64,000 bases of DNA from assembly GCF_902806985.1 (NCBI RefSeq), contig NZ_CADCXY010000007.1:32908-96907 (forward strand). The letters are read 5' to 3'. Positions 1-9,410 of the stretch are shown here, piece by piece. A program made the translations under genes and the position numbers. The stretch is from Pseudidiomarina piscicola (GTDB taxonomy: Bacteria; Pseudomonadota; Gammaproteobacteria; Enterobacterales; Alteromonadaceae). Each line of letters begins with the position of its first letter. Position 1 is the stretch's first letter. The notes below the pieces were generated by a model. It saw only the letters and a list, made by a program, of their open reading frames with translations. It was not told where the DNA came from and ran no database searches.

Positions 1-71
1 ACCGTTTCCACGCCCACGCCGGCTGTTTTGGCCAGCGTGCCAATTGTCATTACGTTGCGTTTTTTTAACAT
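1..71 (-). CDS. merR: MerR mercury-responsive regulator (N-terminal part only)
   Basis: Reading leftward from an ATG at 71-69, or from the more family-like second ATG at 50-48, gives a frame whose residues TIGTLAKTAGVGVET match the helix-turn-helix start of MerR regulators. The frame runs off the left edge, so the dimerisation helix and the mercury-binding cysteines cannot be seen. The gene is divergent from merTPA and shares its operator region, the standard mer layout. By family knowledge it represses, and with Hg(II) activates, the mer promoter. Confidence 0.85.
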   Translation of the reverse strand, partial: MLKKRNVMTIGTLAKTAGVGVET

Positions 72-76
72 AGCTA

Positions 77-107
77 TTGCTTCCGTAGTGAGGTACGGGT
101 TTAAGAT
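77..107 (+). promoter_or_regulatory. mer operator/promoter with 19-bp spacer
   Basis: A -35-like TTGCTT (77-82) and a -10-like TAAGAT (102-107) are separated by 19 bp. The spacer holds the interrupted dyad CCGTA (83-87) / TACGG (94-98). An overlong 19-bp spacer with a central dyad is the hallmark of promoters that MerR activates by twisting DNA. It lies between divergent merR and merT, about 40 bp before the merT start. Confidence 0.8.
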
Positions 108-145
108 TAACACATTAAAGCAAAATGCCCGAAGGAGTTACTCTT

Positions 146-496
146 ATGTCAAATTCAAAATCTGGTCGGGGCTCTCTTCTCGCGGGAGGGATCGCAGCGA
201 CTCTGGCATCTGCGTGTTGTCTGGGTCCCCTCATATTACTTGCACTCGGTGTATCCGGGGCCTGGATTGGGAGCCTCACAGCACTTGAGCCTTATCGACC
301 CATTTTTATTACCATTGCATTGATTGCCATATTCTTTGCCTGGCGTCGAATATACCGGCGTGCTGATGACTGCAACCCTGATAACACCTGCGCAACGCCA
401 AATGCTCGTAAGAGCTACAAAGTGATGTTTTGGCTCGTTGCGGTGCTTACTTTAACAGCATTGGCTTACCCCTATGTTGTTCCTTTGTTTTACTAG
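146..496 (+). CDS. merT: MerT mercuric ion transporter
   Basis: Inner-membrane protein of 116 aa that takes Hg(II) from periplasmic MerP and passes it to cytoplasmic MerA. Three hydrophobic segments are visible. A vicinal cysteine pair lies in the first helix (ASACCLGP) and a second pair is in the cytoplasmic loop (CNPDNTC), as in the family. I chose ATG 146 over an in-frame ATG at 125 because GAAGGAG sits just upstream of 146 and the product then starts MSNSKSG. It is the first structural gene of the mer operon, with merP 13 bp downstream. Confidence 0.93.
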   Translation: MSNSKSGRGSLLAGGIAATLASACCLGPLILLALGVSGAWIGSLTALEPYRPIFITIALIAIFFAWRRIYRRADDCNPDNTCATPNARKSYKVMFWLVAVLTLTALAYPYVVPLFY

Positions 497-509
497 GAGG
501 CAATACACG

Positions 510-2268
<1,759 letters not shown>

Positions 2269-2400
2269 GATAACCTAGCTTAACTTCACTGGACAGTTAC
2301 CAATATTTCGGGTTTAGCTGCTGGTTGGTGATAGGTTGGACTTCCCAGACTTTGCTAGACACTTTTAACAGTTACAATGTAACTCAAACTAGAGGTGTTT

Positions 2401-2679
2401 ATGAGCAAAGGCAAACGGTATACCGAAGAATTTAAAATTGAAGCCGTCAAGCAGGTCACTGAGCGCGGCCATTCTGTTTATGATGTCGCTGATCGTCTGG
2501 GCATTTCCGTCAAATCACTTTACGACTGGCGTGCTAAATACGGTCAGGACAATAAAGCCAATAAATCCTCCGATGAACAACTGCGCATAGCAAAGCTTGA
2601 AGCTGAGATAAAACGCGTTAAGGAGGAACGGGATATATTAAAAAAGGCCGCAAAGTACTTTGCAGGCGAGTCCGAGTAA
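2401..2679 (+). CDS. IS3-family transposase OrfA (helix-turn-helix)
   Basis: A 92-aa DNA-binding subunit with the HTH_Tnp_1 pattern (KRYTEEFKIEAVKQV, then DVADRLGISVKSLYDW) and a C-terminal leucine-zipper-like helix. ATG 2401 follows AGAGGT; a GTG at 2395 is also in frame. Near its end are an AGGAGG (2621-2626) and, 13 nt later, the slippery heptamer A AAA AAG (2640-2646), a standard programmed -1 frameshift arrangement for making the OrfAB transposase. Confidence 0.9.
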   Translation: MSKGKRYTEEFKIEAVKQVTERGHSVYDVADRLGISVKSLYDWRAKYGQDNKANKSSDEQLRIAKLEAEIKRVKEERDILKKAAKYFAGESE

Positions 2680-2726
2680 AGTACGCCTTTATCCGTGATC
2701 ATCAAAATCAGTTCTCTGTTTCGGCC

Positions 2727-3548
2727 ATGTGCCGGGTGTTGAAACTGAACCGCAGTGGCTTCTATGCCTGGTTGAAGAAACCTTTGAGCGACCGCGCCAT
2801 AGAAGACGCACGGCTTTTAAAACGCATTAAAGCGTTCTTCATTGCCAGTGGCGGCACTTACGGCAGCCCCTGGATCCACAAAGACTTACGTGAAGCCGGT
2901 GAAAAATGCAGTGTTCATCGTGTTGCTAAGATCATGCGCCTCAATAAGCTCAGAGCTCAAATCGGTTATAAACGTCGGCATATAAAAGGCGGTAAGCCTG
3001 GCCGGGTGGCAGACAATGTCTTAGAGCGGCAGTTTAACCCAAAAGCGCCGAATACTTCGTGGGTAAGCGACATTACCTACGTGCGCACCTATGAAGGTTT
3101 CCTTTACGTGGCAACGGTTATCGACTTGTTCTCCAGGCGCGTTGTCGGCTGGTCAATGGACAAAAATATGGATAAACACCTGGTTATCAGAGCACTGCTC
3201 ATGGCGGTTTATCAGCGACGTCCAAAAGAGAAGGTGTTGGTGCATAGCGATCAGGGCAGCCAGTACGGCAGCTCTGATTACCTGGCGTTCATGAAAGAGC
3301 ACAACCTAATACCGTCGATGAGCCGACGTGGGAACTGCCACGACAACGCTGTTGCTGAAAGCTTCTTTGCCACGTTTAAAAAGCGGGTTATTCGAAAGAA
3401 AATATACCCAAACCGAAATGAGGCGAAGACTGAGATATTTAATTTTATCGAGATGTTTTACAATCCGAAAAAGCGTCATTCTCATACAGGCGGCGTATCG
3501 CCTGCTAACTTTGAAAAGGCGTACTTTGAGAATTTACAGACTGTCTAG
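2727..3548 (+). CDS. IS3-family transposase OrfB (DDE integrase core)
   Basis: A 273-aa rve-type catalytic domain. The acidic triad is visible in SDITYV (first Asp), HSDQGSQY (second Asp) and NAVAESFFA (Glu). The frame is -1 relative to OrfA and stays open upstream of ATG 2727 through the OrfA overlap, so the natural product is the OrfAB fusion made at 2640-2646. Length and motifs match the IS3 subgroup. Transposition would proceed through a circular intermediate, as known for the family. Confidence 0.92.
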   Translation: MCRVLKLNRSGFYAWLKKPLSDRAIEDARLLKRIKAFFIASGGTYGSPWIHKDLREAGEKCSVHRVAKIMRLNKLRAQIGYKRRHIKGGKPGRVADNVLERQFNPKAPNTSWVSDITYVRTYEGFLYVATVIDLFSRRVVGWSMDKNMDKHLVIRALLMAVYQRRPKEKVLVHSDQGSQYGSSDYLAFMKEHNLIPSMSRRGNCHDNAVAESFFATFKKRVIRKKIYPNRNEAKTEIFNFIEMFYNPKKRHSHTGGVSPANFEKAYFENLQTV

Positions 3549-3643
3549 TGAAAGCTGGGAAGTCCAGGTTAAGCTAGTTCAGGAGTGATAATAGTTGTTA
3601 TAAGCACTTTTTTTTCATTCATATTAGCTCTTATTTGTCTCAC

Positions 3644-3799
3644 TTATTTGACAATAAGTTTTCCTAGATACCTTTGCATCTGACAATGAAAATCGTATTC
3701 TCCGGTCTTTAATACTGGCAATTCGATCAACTTTAACTTATTGGTCGGTAAAGTATCGCTGATCCCCAGATCAGGAATAAGCAAAGTTTCAGAGCAACA
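3644..3799 (-). pseudogene. Truncated duplicate of the membrane cupredoxin gene
   Basis: The minus strand from 3799 to the TAA at 3644 encodes about 51 residues that closely match the C-terminal half of the cupredoxin at 4855-5208: SETLLIP, ISDTLP, NKLK and TGEYDFHCQMQ recur in the same order without a frameshift. The Cys and HC...M positions that would bind copper are kept. A TAA just upstream (3803-3805) and the missing first half mean there is no start or membrane anchor. This is the decayed end of the copper operon or a partial tandem duplicate. Confidence 0.85.
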
Positions 3800-3829
3800 G
3801 ATTTAAAGGCTTCCAGTTTGACAACAATC

Positions 3830-4096
3830 TCATTTAGCCGTTTTCATTTGTTTATTATATAACGTTACAATTAGCCAGCCAGTAATCATAGCTCCCAAGG
3901 ACCACCCGAATAATCCCGTAACAAATCCACTAAAACTCAAATGCCACTCGAAACCAGAGAGTTTTCCGTGAACCATGCCTTCTGTTAAAGCCATCATGCT
4001 AGAGGGCATAATAAGCACTAGCAAGCTACAAACTCCCCATAAAACTGCGAAAGCACCGCCAGCTGCTAAGCCAAATTTCTTTGCATTAAGTTTCAT
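3830..4096 (-). CDS. DUF5676-like small membrane protein
   Basis: An 88-aa protein with two hydrophobic segments (about residues 14-37 and 55-80) joined by a loop containing MVHGKLSG. It resembles the DUF5676 family of small inner-membrane proteins that often accompany copper-efflux genes; the function is unknown. GGAGGA lies just before ATG 4096, which I prefer to an in-frame start at 4165. It follows the Met/His-rich gene on the same strand and probably belongs to the same transcript. Confidence 0.7.
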   Translation of the reverse strand: MKLNAKKFGLAAGGAFAVLWGVCSLLVLIMPSSMMALTEGMVHGKLSGFEWHLSFSGFVTGLFGWSLGAMITGWLIVTLYNKQMKTAK

Positions 4097-4199
4097 AACT
4101 TCCTCCTTAAAAATACCGTTGTAAATTAGATATATTGAAAAAGTACCGCTACTTGCACACTGCAAGTAGCGGCATTTCCAACGGAGAGCTTAATCTCTA

Positions 4200-4640
4200 C
4201 TACATTTCCTTTTTTTCTTCACTCTGATGTTCCATCATCTGCTCCATCATCATTTGCATCATATCCATTCTATGCTCCATCATTTTCATTTTATTCATCA
4301 TATTCTCTTTGCCCATTTGCTCTGCTTTGTCTCCCTTTTTATGTTCTCCTTTGTTCATGCCTTTATCCATCCCATGGTTCATCATTTGCATTCCCTTCTG
4401 CATTGACTTCATGTGTTCTTCCATTAGTTTTTTACGTTTCTTGGGATCGGATTCGCTTTTTATTTTTTCCATAGCTTCGCGCATTTCTTGCATGTGCTCA
4501 TTCATTGATGTCATTTTTTCATGATGCATCATTCCACTCATTGAACCTGTTTTATCATCACCATGTTTATGCTGTGCATCAGCAAAGACAGGAGAGGCCA
4601 TTAAAGCTGTGATAGTTAAAGCTGAAAGTACTTTTTTCAT
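4200..4640 (-). CDS. Met/His-rich periplasmic protein, probable copper or silver sponge
   Basis: A 146-aa protein with a signal peptide (cleavage likely after SPVFA) and a mature part exceptionally rich in Met, His, Lys and Glu. Repeated MM, HM and MxxM clusters occur (MSGMMHHEKM, MMNHGMDKGM, MEHRMDMMQMMMEQMMEH). Such low-complexity Met/His arrays bind Cu(I) or Ag(I) in the periplasm, so buffering is a reasonable inference, but no named family is clear. The start at ATG 4640 has GAGGG upstream. It lies in the copper operon between cupredoxin and DUF5676. Confidence 0.7.
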   Translation of the reverse strand: MKKVLSALTITALMASPVFADAQHKHGDDKTGSMSGMMHHEKMTSMNEHMQEMREAMEKIKSESDPKKRKKLMEEHMKSMQKGMQMMNHGMDKGMNKGEHKKGDKAEQMGKENMMNKMKMMEHRMDMMQMMMEQMMEHQSEEKKEM

Positions 4641-4687
4641 TTTATTACCCTCTTGACTATGACCAAATTGTATTGGTCTCATTAATT

Positions 4688-4798
4688 TTACTTTGTTTCA
4701 CTATCGTTAAATCTTGGAGCCCACGCTGACGTAGACCTCATATAACGGCGATATTTATTGCCGAATCCTTCAATGCCTTCGATGAAATTGAATTTCAT
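4688..4798 (-). pseudogene. Possible 3' remnant of an isoprenylcysteine-methyltransferase-like gene
   Basis: The last 36 codons of a minus-strand frame end with GFGNKYRRYMRST followed by W.PRF. This resembles the C-terminal signature of ICMT-like membrane methyltransferases (FG..YR.YM..T....PR), which occur in some metal-resistance clusters. Nothing recognisable precedes it and the frame overlaps the cupredoxin gene, so it would be only a tail fragment. The short length makes a chance match possible. Confidence 0.35.
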
Positions 4799-4802
4799 CG
4801 AA
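4778..4802. repeat. Perfect 25-bp palindrome between copper genes
   Basis: TTCGATGAAATT (4778-4789) and its exact inverse AATTTCATCGAA (4791-4802) flank a single G. The palindrome lies in the transcribed gap between the cupredoxin and Met/His-rich genes. No U-tract follows on the minus strand, so it is not a typical terminator; it could be an mRNA-stabilising or processing hairpin, or a protein-binding site. Confidence 0.6.
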
Positions 4803-4854
4803 TCTAACGGGAAACTTTTAAAGCTCATATTGTGACCTGGACGTTTTAAGCCAT

Positions 4855-5208
4855 TTAACCGACAACTAGCTTTCCCCGATACATTTGCATCTGGCAATGA
4901 AAGTCGTACTCTCCGGGTTCCAGCGCTGGTATTTGAATTTGCTTTAATTTGTTAGAAGGCAACGTTTCACTTATTTCTAGCTTGGGAATGAGCAAAGTTT
5001 CAGAGCAAGGAGATTGATCCTTTCGCAGAAATTTAAGCTCAACAGGCTTGCCTTCTCGCACCTTTATACGCGAAGGTGAGTAGGTACCGTTTTCTACAGT
5101 AATTACAATCTCACCTTCTTCCGCCTGTTTCTCAGCAGGTTCATAAAGCCAAAACCACCAGACAATCAGTGCAATTAATGTTAAGCCAGCGATATTAATA
5201 AATAACAT
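4855..5208 (-). CDS. Membrane-anchored cupredoxin-domain protein
   Basis: A 117-aa protein with an N-terminal membrane anchor (about residues 2-21) and one small cupredoxin-type beta domain facing the periplasm. Probable type-1-like copper ligands are the Cys in SPCSETLLIP and the His-Cys-Met set in EYDFHCQMQM. The fold resembles the EfeO/cupredoxin-like domains found beside P1B copper ATPases. It lies directly downstream of the CopA-type ATPase and probably hands over or receives copper at the membrane. A second, truncated copy lies at 3644-3799. Confidence 0.8.
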   Translation of the reverse strand: MLFINIAGLTLIALIVWWFWLYEPAEKQAEEGEIVITVENGTYSPSRIKVREGKPVELKFLRKDQSPCSETLLIPKLEISETLPSNKLKQIQIPALEPGEYDFHCQMQMYRGKLVVG

Positions 5209-5245
5209 TTTTACTCTCCTGAAAGAGCTCTAATTAAAAGAGGAA

Positions 5246-7507
5246 TCAGTGACTCTTCGCTTTGAAAAAGCGCAACCGATTAGCGTTACTCACTACCGTG
5301 AGTGACGAAAAAGCCATGGCTGCACCGGCAATGACAGGGCTTAATAGAATGCCGAGAAACGGGTACAGTACACCTGCGGCAAAAGGTATACCTGCCACGT
5401 TGTAAATAAAAGCACCGAATAGATTCTGCTTGATATTGCGCAGAGTAGCCTTACTTACAGCTACTGCATCAGCTAGACCATGTAACGACCCCCGCATCAA
5501 AGTAATGTCAGCACTTTCAATGGCTACATCCGTGCCCGTACCGATGGCGAAGCCCACGTTGGCAATAGCCAGTGCTGGCGCATCATTAATACCATCTCCC
5601 GTCATGCCAACGATTTCGCCTTCCATCTGCAGCTCCTGAACCTTTTTTGATTTTTCTTCCGGCAGAACTTCAGCGAAAAATTCTTTAATTCCTACTTTTT
5701 CAGCAACTGCTTCTGCTGTCGCGCGATTATCACCAGTAAGCATCACTACTCGCACACCGTTATCTTGCAAACGTTTAATGGCGGCTACGGAGTCGTCTTT
5801 TATCGGGTCGGCAACTGCAATAATTGCAGCTAACTCATTATCAACGGCAAAGTACATAGGCGTCTTAGCTTCAGCAGCTAAGCCTTGGGCTTTTTCAACA
5901 AAGTTACCGAGCTCAACTTGACGTTCACGCAACAGCTTTTCATTACCGAAAAGGAGGGACTTCCCGTCAACTTCTGCCTCCACGCCATGACCAGCGATGG
6001 CGTTGAAGTTCGAGACCTTACTTGTCTTAATCCCTCTTTCCCTGGCTGACTCAACTATCGCCTGTGCTAGCGGATGTTCAGAGCCAGACTCAAGTGTCGC
6101 TGCAAGTTGCAGTACGGTTTGCTCATCGTACTCACTCGCTACTAATACGTCGGTGACTTTAGGAGAACCAAGTGTAATGGTGCCCGTTTTATCCAGGATC
6201 ATAGCCGATACTTTCGACGCTGTTTGCAATGCTTCGCCATTGCGAATCAGCACACCTGCCTCTGCGGCTTTTCCTACACCCACCATTACCGACATAGGCG
6301 TCGCCAGGCCTAATGCGCAAGGGCAAGCAATAATCAAGACAGTGGTCGCTGATACCACAGCAAAGGCCAGTGCCGGCTCAGGCCCAAAGTTAAGCCAAGC
6401 TAGAGCACTGATAACAGCGATAATCATAACGACTGGCACAAAGTAAGCAGAAATAACATCGGCAAGACGACCGATTGGGGGCTTAGAGTTTTGCGCCCGT
6501 TTCACCATGTTAATAATTTGAGCAAGTGCTGTATCTTTTCCGACTCTTGTCGCTTGAAACAAAAAGGAACCACTTTTATTTATCGTGCCCGCCACAACGT
6601 CATCACCAACTGATTTTTCCACGGGCATGGGTTCACCCGTTAGCATAGATTCATCAACGGTGGTACTTCCCTCTATAACTTTTCCATCAACAGGGATTTT
6701 TTCTCCGGGACGAACACGTACTACGTCCTCCTCGAGTACGTCTTCGATGGCGATATCCAATTGTTTATCGTCACGAATCACCCTAGCTGTTTTGGCCTGC
6801 AAACCAATGAGACGCTTTATGGCTTCGGACGTGCGCCCACGAGCTTTCAGTTCAAGTGCCAACCCCAGATTGATCAAACCGATAATCATCGCAGTCGCTT
6901 CAAAGTAAACGTGACGCGCCATTTCCGGAACCAGGTGTGGAACGATTACAACCACCATAGAATACAACCAGGCTGTACCAGTACCAAGCGCGATCAGCGT
7001 ATCCATATTAGCGGAATGATTTTTCAGGGATTGCCAGGCACCAACAAAGAAGTGTTTGCCAGAGAAATAAAGTACACCTAACGTTAGAATACCTACGACT
7101 AACCATGTCACACGTTCTGAGGTAGTGGTAACCGTCATTTCACCAACAAAAAGGCTATAAATCATTAGGGGTACACCTAACGACAGCGCGACGGTCATCT
7201 CACGCATCAGTCGCTTATAGTAAGCCCAGTCGGCTTGCTCTTTTTCTGCCAACGCATCATCGCCACTTTGGGAAGTGGCTACTTTAGCGCTATACCCCGC
7301 CTTCTCTACCGCTTTCACTAAAGCGCTCGGACTTGCTGTTCCTGTCACACTGACTGTTCGCTGCGCAAAGTTCATCTCTGCATTTTCCACACCGGATACA
7401 GACTTTAGTGCACTCTCGATTTTGCCAACACAACTCGCGCAACCGGCTCCCTCGATAATGAGTTCCTCAATGGAACTACTACTAACGTCCTCAGTTTTCA
7501 CACCCAT
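5246..7507 (-). CDS. copA: CopA-type P1B copper/silver exporting ATPase
   Basis: A 753-aa inner-membrane pump exporting Cu(I) or Ag(I) at the cost of ATP. One N-terminal HMA domain carries GAGCASC (C23, C26). The transmembrane metal site CPC is at about 395-397, the actuator TGEP at 290-293, the phosphorylated Asp in DKTGT at 439, the P1B-specific HP at 478-479 and GDGINDAP near 637. All are intact. Homologues often have two HMA domains; here there is one. GGAGCAC precedes ATG 7507. It sits mid-operon between the helical protein gene and the cupredoxin. Confidence 0.95.
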   Translation of the reverse strand: MGVKTEDVSSSSIEELIIEGAGCASCVGKIESALKSVSGVENAEMNFAQRTVSVTGTASPSALVKAVEKAGYSAKVATSQSGDDALAEKEQADWAYYKRLMREMTVALSLGVPLMIYSLFVGEMTVTTTSERVTWLVVGILTLGVLYFSGKHFFVGAWQSLKNHSANMDTLIALGTGTAWLYSMVVVIVPHLVPEMARHVYFEATAMIIGLINLGLALELKARGRTSEAIKRLIGLQAKTARVIRDDKQLDIAIEDVLEEDVVRVRPGEKIPVDGKVIEGSTTVDESMLTGEPMPVEKSVGDDVVAGTINKSGSFLFQATRVGKDTALAQIINMVKRAQNSKPPIGRLADVISAYFVPVVMIIAVISALAWLNFGPEPALAFAVVSATTVLIIACPCALGLATPMSVMVGVGKAAEAGVLIRNGEALQTASKVSAMILDKTGTITLGSPKVTDVLVASEYDEQTVLQLAATLESGSEHPLAQAIVESARERGIKTSKVSNFNAIAGHGVEAEVDGKSLLFGNEKLLRERQVELGNFVEKAQGLAAEAKTPMYFAVDNELAAIIAVADPIKDDSVAAIKRLQDNGVRVVMLTGDNRATAEAVAEKVGIKEFFAEVLPEEKSKKVQELQMEGEIVGMTGDGINDAPALAIANVGFAIGTGTDVAIESADITLMRGSLHGLADAVAVSKATLRNIKQNLFGAFIYNVAGIPFAAGVLYPFLGILLSPVIAGAAMAFSSLTVVSNANRLRFFKAKSH

Positions 7508-7586
7508 ACAAGTGCTCCTTATTTATGGAAAATTAACCAAATCAGGGCTCTTTCCCACAAAGTACCAACGATAAAATTTTCACTAA

Positions 7587-8045
7587 CTACATATCCGAAA
7601 ATCGGTTCGCAGTTTGCACCATTCGTTTAATTTCATTTTCTTCAACGTTTTTTACTGTTTCTAACAGCTCTTTTGCGCTGTCTATATCAACACGGGAATA
7701 TAGGTGTTCATACAACTCAATGACTTGCTCATGATGGTTTACAATGTTCTCCATAATGTGATCAGTATCTAACTCTTTAAAAGGCGAATCACAGTGTCCA
7801 TGCTCAACGATGGGATGTTTCCCAATATAGTCATAACACCAAGTGTCTAATGCATTTCGGTTTGCTGTACTCAAAAAACCTTCGACCATTCGCTCTAAGC
7901 TAGCCTCATGACCCGACACGTAGCTTAGAATCATCCGAGCTCGTTCATCTTGGTTTTGTTTAGAGCAGTGAGTCACACACTCCTTCAGGTTTTTGTGGAA
8001 ATCAACGGTCCAACTCAGTACATCTTTGATTGTTTCTATTTGCAT
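7587..8045 (-). CDS. Uncharacterised helical protein in copper operon
   Basis: A 152-aa soluble, mostly helical protein without signal peptide or membrane segment, so probably cytoplasmic. It has His/Cys patches (KECVTHCSK, DTWCYDYIGKH, HGHCDSP, NHHEQ) and many Glu residues, compatible with a ferritin- or hemerythrin-like four-helix bundle that could bind metal, but I cannot assign a family. It lies 79 bp upstream of the copper ATPase on the same strand, and AGGAG precedes ATG 8045. Confidence 0.7.
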   Translation of the reverse strand: MQIETIKDVLSWTVDFHKNLKECVTHCSKQNQDERARMILSYVSGHEASLERMVEGFLSTANRNALDTWCYDYIGKHPIVEHGHCDSPFKELDTDHIMENIVNHHEQVIELYEHLYSRVDIDSAKELLETVKNVEENEIKRMVQTANRFSDM

Positions 8046-8072
8046 TTTTTACTCCTTACCTATAATTAATTG

Positions 8073-8444
8073 TTACTTTCGTTTGCTTTTGGTACGTGGC
8101 GGGCTTCTGTGGCAACTCCACGGTGTATGCTCTGCATTATCTTTAATATTTTGATCAATAAATTTGTAGTATTCCTCTTTCAAGTGAGTCCACCAGCCAC
8201 TATTTATTTCAACACCAAATATTCCGAGCTTTTCCTCTATCATAGTCAGATCGACTTTAGAGGCATCATAAGCGACCGATAACAAGTTCTGGTCAGAGTC
8301 GTAGGCAACGCTATCAAGACCAACCAAGCGATCGATTTCGTTAATCGCTTCGCGAACTTTTTTCACACTCTCAGTGTTTAGCTTTAACGTGCGATTGACT
8401 AAGTTAATTTCCCGCACTCCGGCTCTATGATCGTTAGTTGACAT
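8073..8444 (-). CDS. HMA-like small protein lacking the CxxC motif
   Basis: A 123-aa cytoplasmic protein. Residues about 10-80 suggest a beta-alpha-beta-beta-alpha-beta ferredoxin-like fold as in heavy-metal-associated domains, but the CxxC metal loop is missing (VNRTLKLNTESV where it would be). The tail is basic and Cys/His-containing (WSCHRSPPRTKSKRK). I chose ATG 8444 rather than 8474 because GGACAG lies upstream and it yields a compact domain. Neighbours imply a role in copper handling; the real function is unknown. Confidence 0.65.
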   Translation of the reverse strand: MSTNDHRAGVREINLVNRTLKLNTESVKKVREAINEIDRLVGLDSVAYDSDQNLLSVAYDASKVDLTMIEEKLGIFGVEINSGWWTHLKEEYYKFIDQNIKDNAEHTPWSCHRSPPRTKSKRK

Positions 8445-8501
8445 CAGTACTGTCCTATTTATTAAAACTACCAATATGCTTCAGTCGACGTTGCCGCGAT
8501 A

Positions 8502-8840
8502 TTAACGTTGTAACGAGAGTTCTTTATCAGTCGCTGCTCGTTTGTCGTGAACCCAAAGCAATTCATCTATTGGCGAGATACAGACTAAGCCCTCGTTAGA
8601 TACCCCGGTATGGGCCGCTTCAACTACCAAAAACGCAACGTCACGCGCGTCATCACTGTTCACATAAACTTCGAGCTGTACGTGCTCAACTAAGTGATCA
8701 TCGTTATAACTATCGAAGTAATAGCCTCGACCTCGAACAGGAAACAATGTAAAGCCGCTAACGCCACACCCAACCAGAGTCTCCTCCACTGCGTCTTGCC
8801 GAAGTTGATCAAAAATAGCGGTGATTTTAGATAGGTTCAT
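8502..8840 (-). CDS. PII-like protein of the metal-efflux-associated (PII-NG) group
   Basis: A 112-aa protein with a GlnB-like ferredoxin fold: an N-terminal strand and helix (KITAIFDQLRQ), GVSGFTLFPVRGRG like the start of a PII T-loop, and a C-terminal VEAAHTG...CISPIDE segment. A PII-superfamily group without the classical uridylylation signature is known to sit beside CusA-type RND pumps, and this gene is in that setting. It probably senses a small ligand or metal and modulates efflux. GTAGGAGAATAT before ATG 8840 decides the start. Confidence 0.75.
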   Translation of the reverse strand: MNLSKITAIFDQLRQDAVEETLVGCGVSGFTLFPVRGRGYYFDSYNDDHLVEHVQLEVYVNSDDARDVAFLVVEAAHTGVSNEGLVCISPIDELLWVHDKRAATDKELSLQR

Positions 8841-8933
8841 ATATTCTCCTACAAGCCTTAAGTCACTTAACTTAAGAGCTCTATCTAGCATGATTAAATT
8901 TCGAAAAAAGTTTTAATTGAAATTCAGCAGGAG

Positions 8934-9311
8934 CTATTTCGGAGGATAAAAAATATCAAAAGACATTTGCTTAACATTCCCTTCATATGAAAGAGGATGC
9001 TGCAAGTAACCAATTGACTTTATTGGTAAATTGAACGGAATTAATACTAAAGGTGAGCTTGCAGAGTTGCACTCCGCATCCATTAAACATGTATCAGCAG
9101 AGTCAGTTAAACAATAACAGCACGTTTTACTGGCAGGTTGTTCGTCGTCATCACAATGAATGTTGCTTTTTCTCTCGTTTGCAACATCTGCCTGATTAAC
9201 GTTGATTACGTGCTCTGCGCTGGAGGCAGTATTATGGACAGGAGCAGCTGGGAAGGATAGTTGAATCACTATTCCTAGCATAAGCACAACTAAAAATTTT
9301 GTTTGAGCCAT
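8934..9311 (-). CDS. Small exported Cys-rich protein (copper operon, copy A)
   Basis: A 125-aa protein with an N-terminal signal peptide (MAQTKFLVVLMLGIVIQLSF) and a Cys-rich middle (KTCCYCLTDSADTC, DAECNS). The end FDIFYPPK recalls the RPP-type ends of the two other small proteins at 15519 and 24446. It lies immediately downstream of cusA behind a long perfect palindrome. I infer a periplasmic metal-binding or chaperone role; I do not recognise a named family. The start at 9311 is chosen over 9365 because it gives a clean signal peptide. Confidence 0.65.
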   Translation of the reverse strand: MAQTKFLVVLMLGIVIQLSFPAAPVHNTASSAEHVINVNQADVANERKSNIHCDDDEQPASKTCCYCLTDSADTCLMDAECNSASSPLVLIPFNLPIKSIGYLQHPLSYEGNVKQMSFDIFYPPK

Positions 9312-9355
9312 ATGTGTGTCCCCAATCCCGAATTTTAACCTAGCATACTTGTTAG

Positions 9356-9387
9356 CGCACATCATTGATCAAGATCAATGATGTGCG
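9356..9387. repeat. Perfect 32-bp palindrome downstream of cusA
   Basis: Two exact 15-bp arms, CGCACATCATTGATC (9356-9370) and its inverse (9373-9387), are separated by AA. The palindrome falls between the cusA stop and the next gene of the same operon. In RNA it would form a very stable hairpin, but there is no following U-run, so it is more likely a 3'-end stabiliser or processing signal for cusCBA mRNA than a terminator. It could alternatively be a protein-binding site. Confidence 0.7.
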
Positions 9388-9410
9388 TCTCTTAACTAAA
9401 ATAATTCGTC

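Larger units (their letters stand above)
2337..3566 (+). mobile_element. IS3-family insertion sequence, complete, 1230 bp
   Basis: Imperfect 25-bp terminal inverted repeats are present: the left end starts TGGACTTCCCAG at 2337 and the right end is its inverse, ending CTGGGAAGTCCA at 3566, giving TG...CA termini. The flanks carry a 3-bp direct duplication GGT (2334-2336 and 3567-3569), the usual IS3 target duplication. Inside are orfA and orfB in the -1 relation. Both ends, the reading frames and the frameshift signals look intact, so the copy may be active. It sits just after merA. Confidence 0.92.

Noticed and set aside
2270..3580. Outer inverted pair CTAGCTTAAC (2275 region) / GTTAAGCTAG (3568 region) around the IS3 element
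   Set aside because: It lies outside the TG...CA ends and the GGT duplication, so it belongs to the pre-insertion sequence (perhaps an old hairpin), not to the element.
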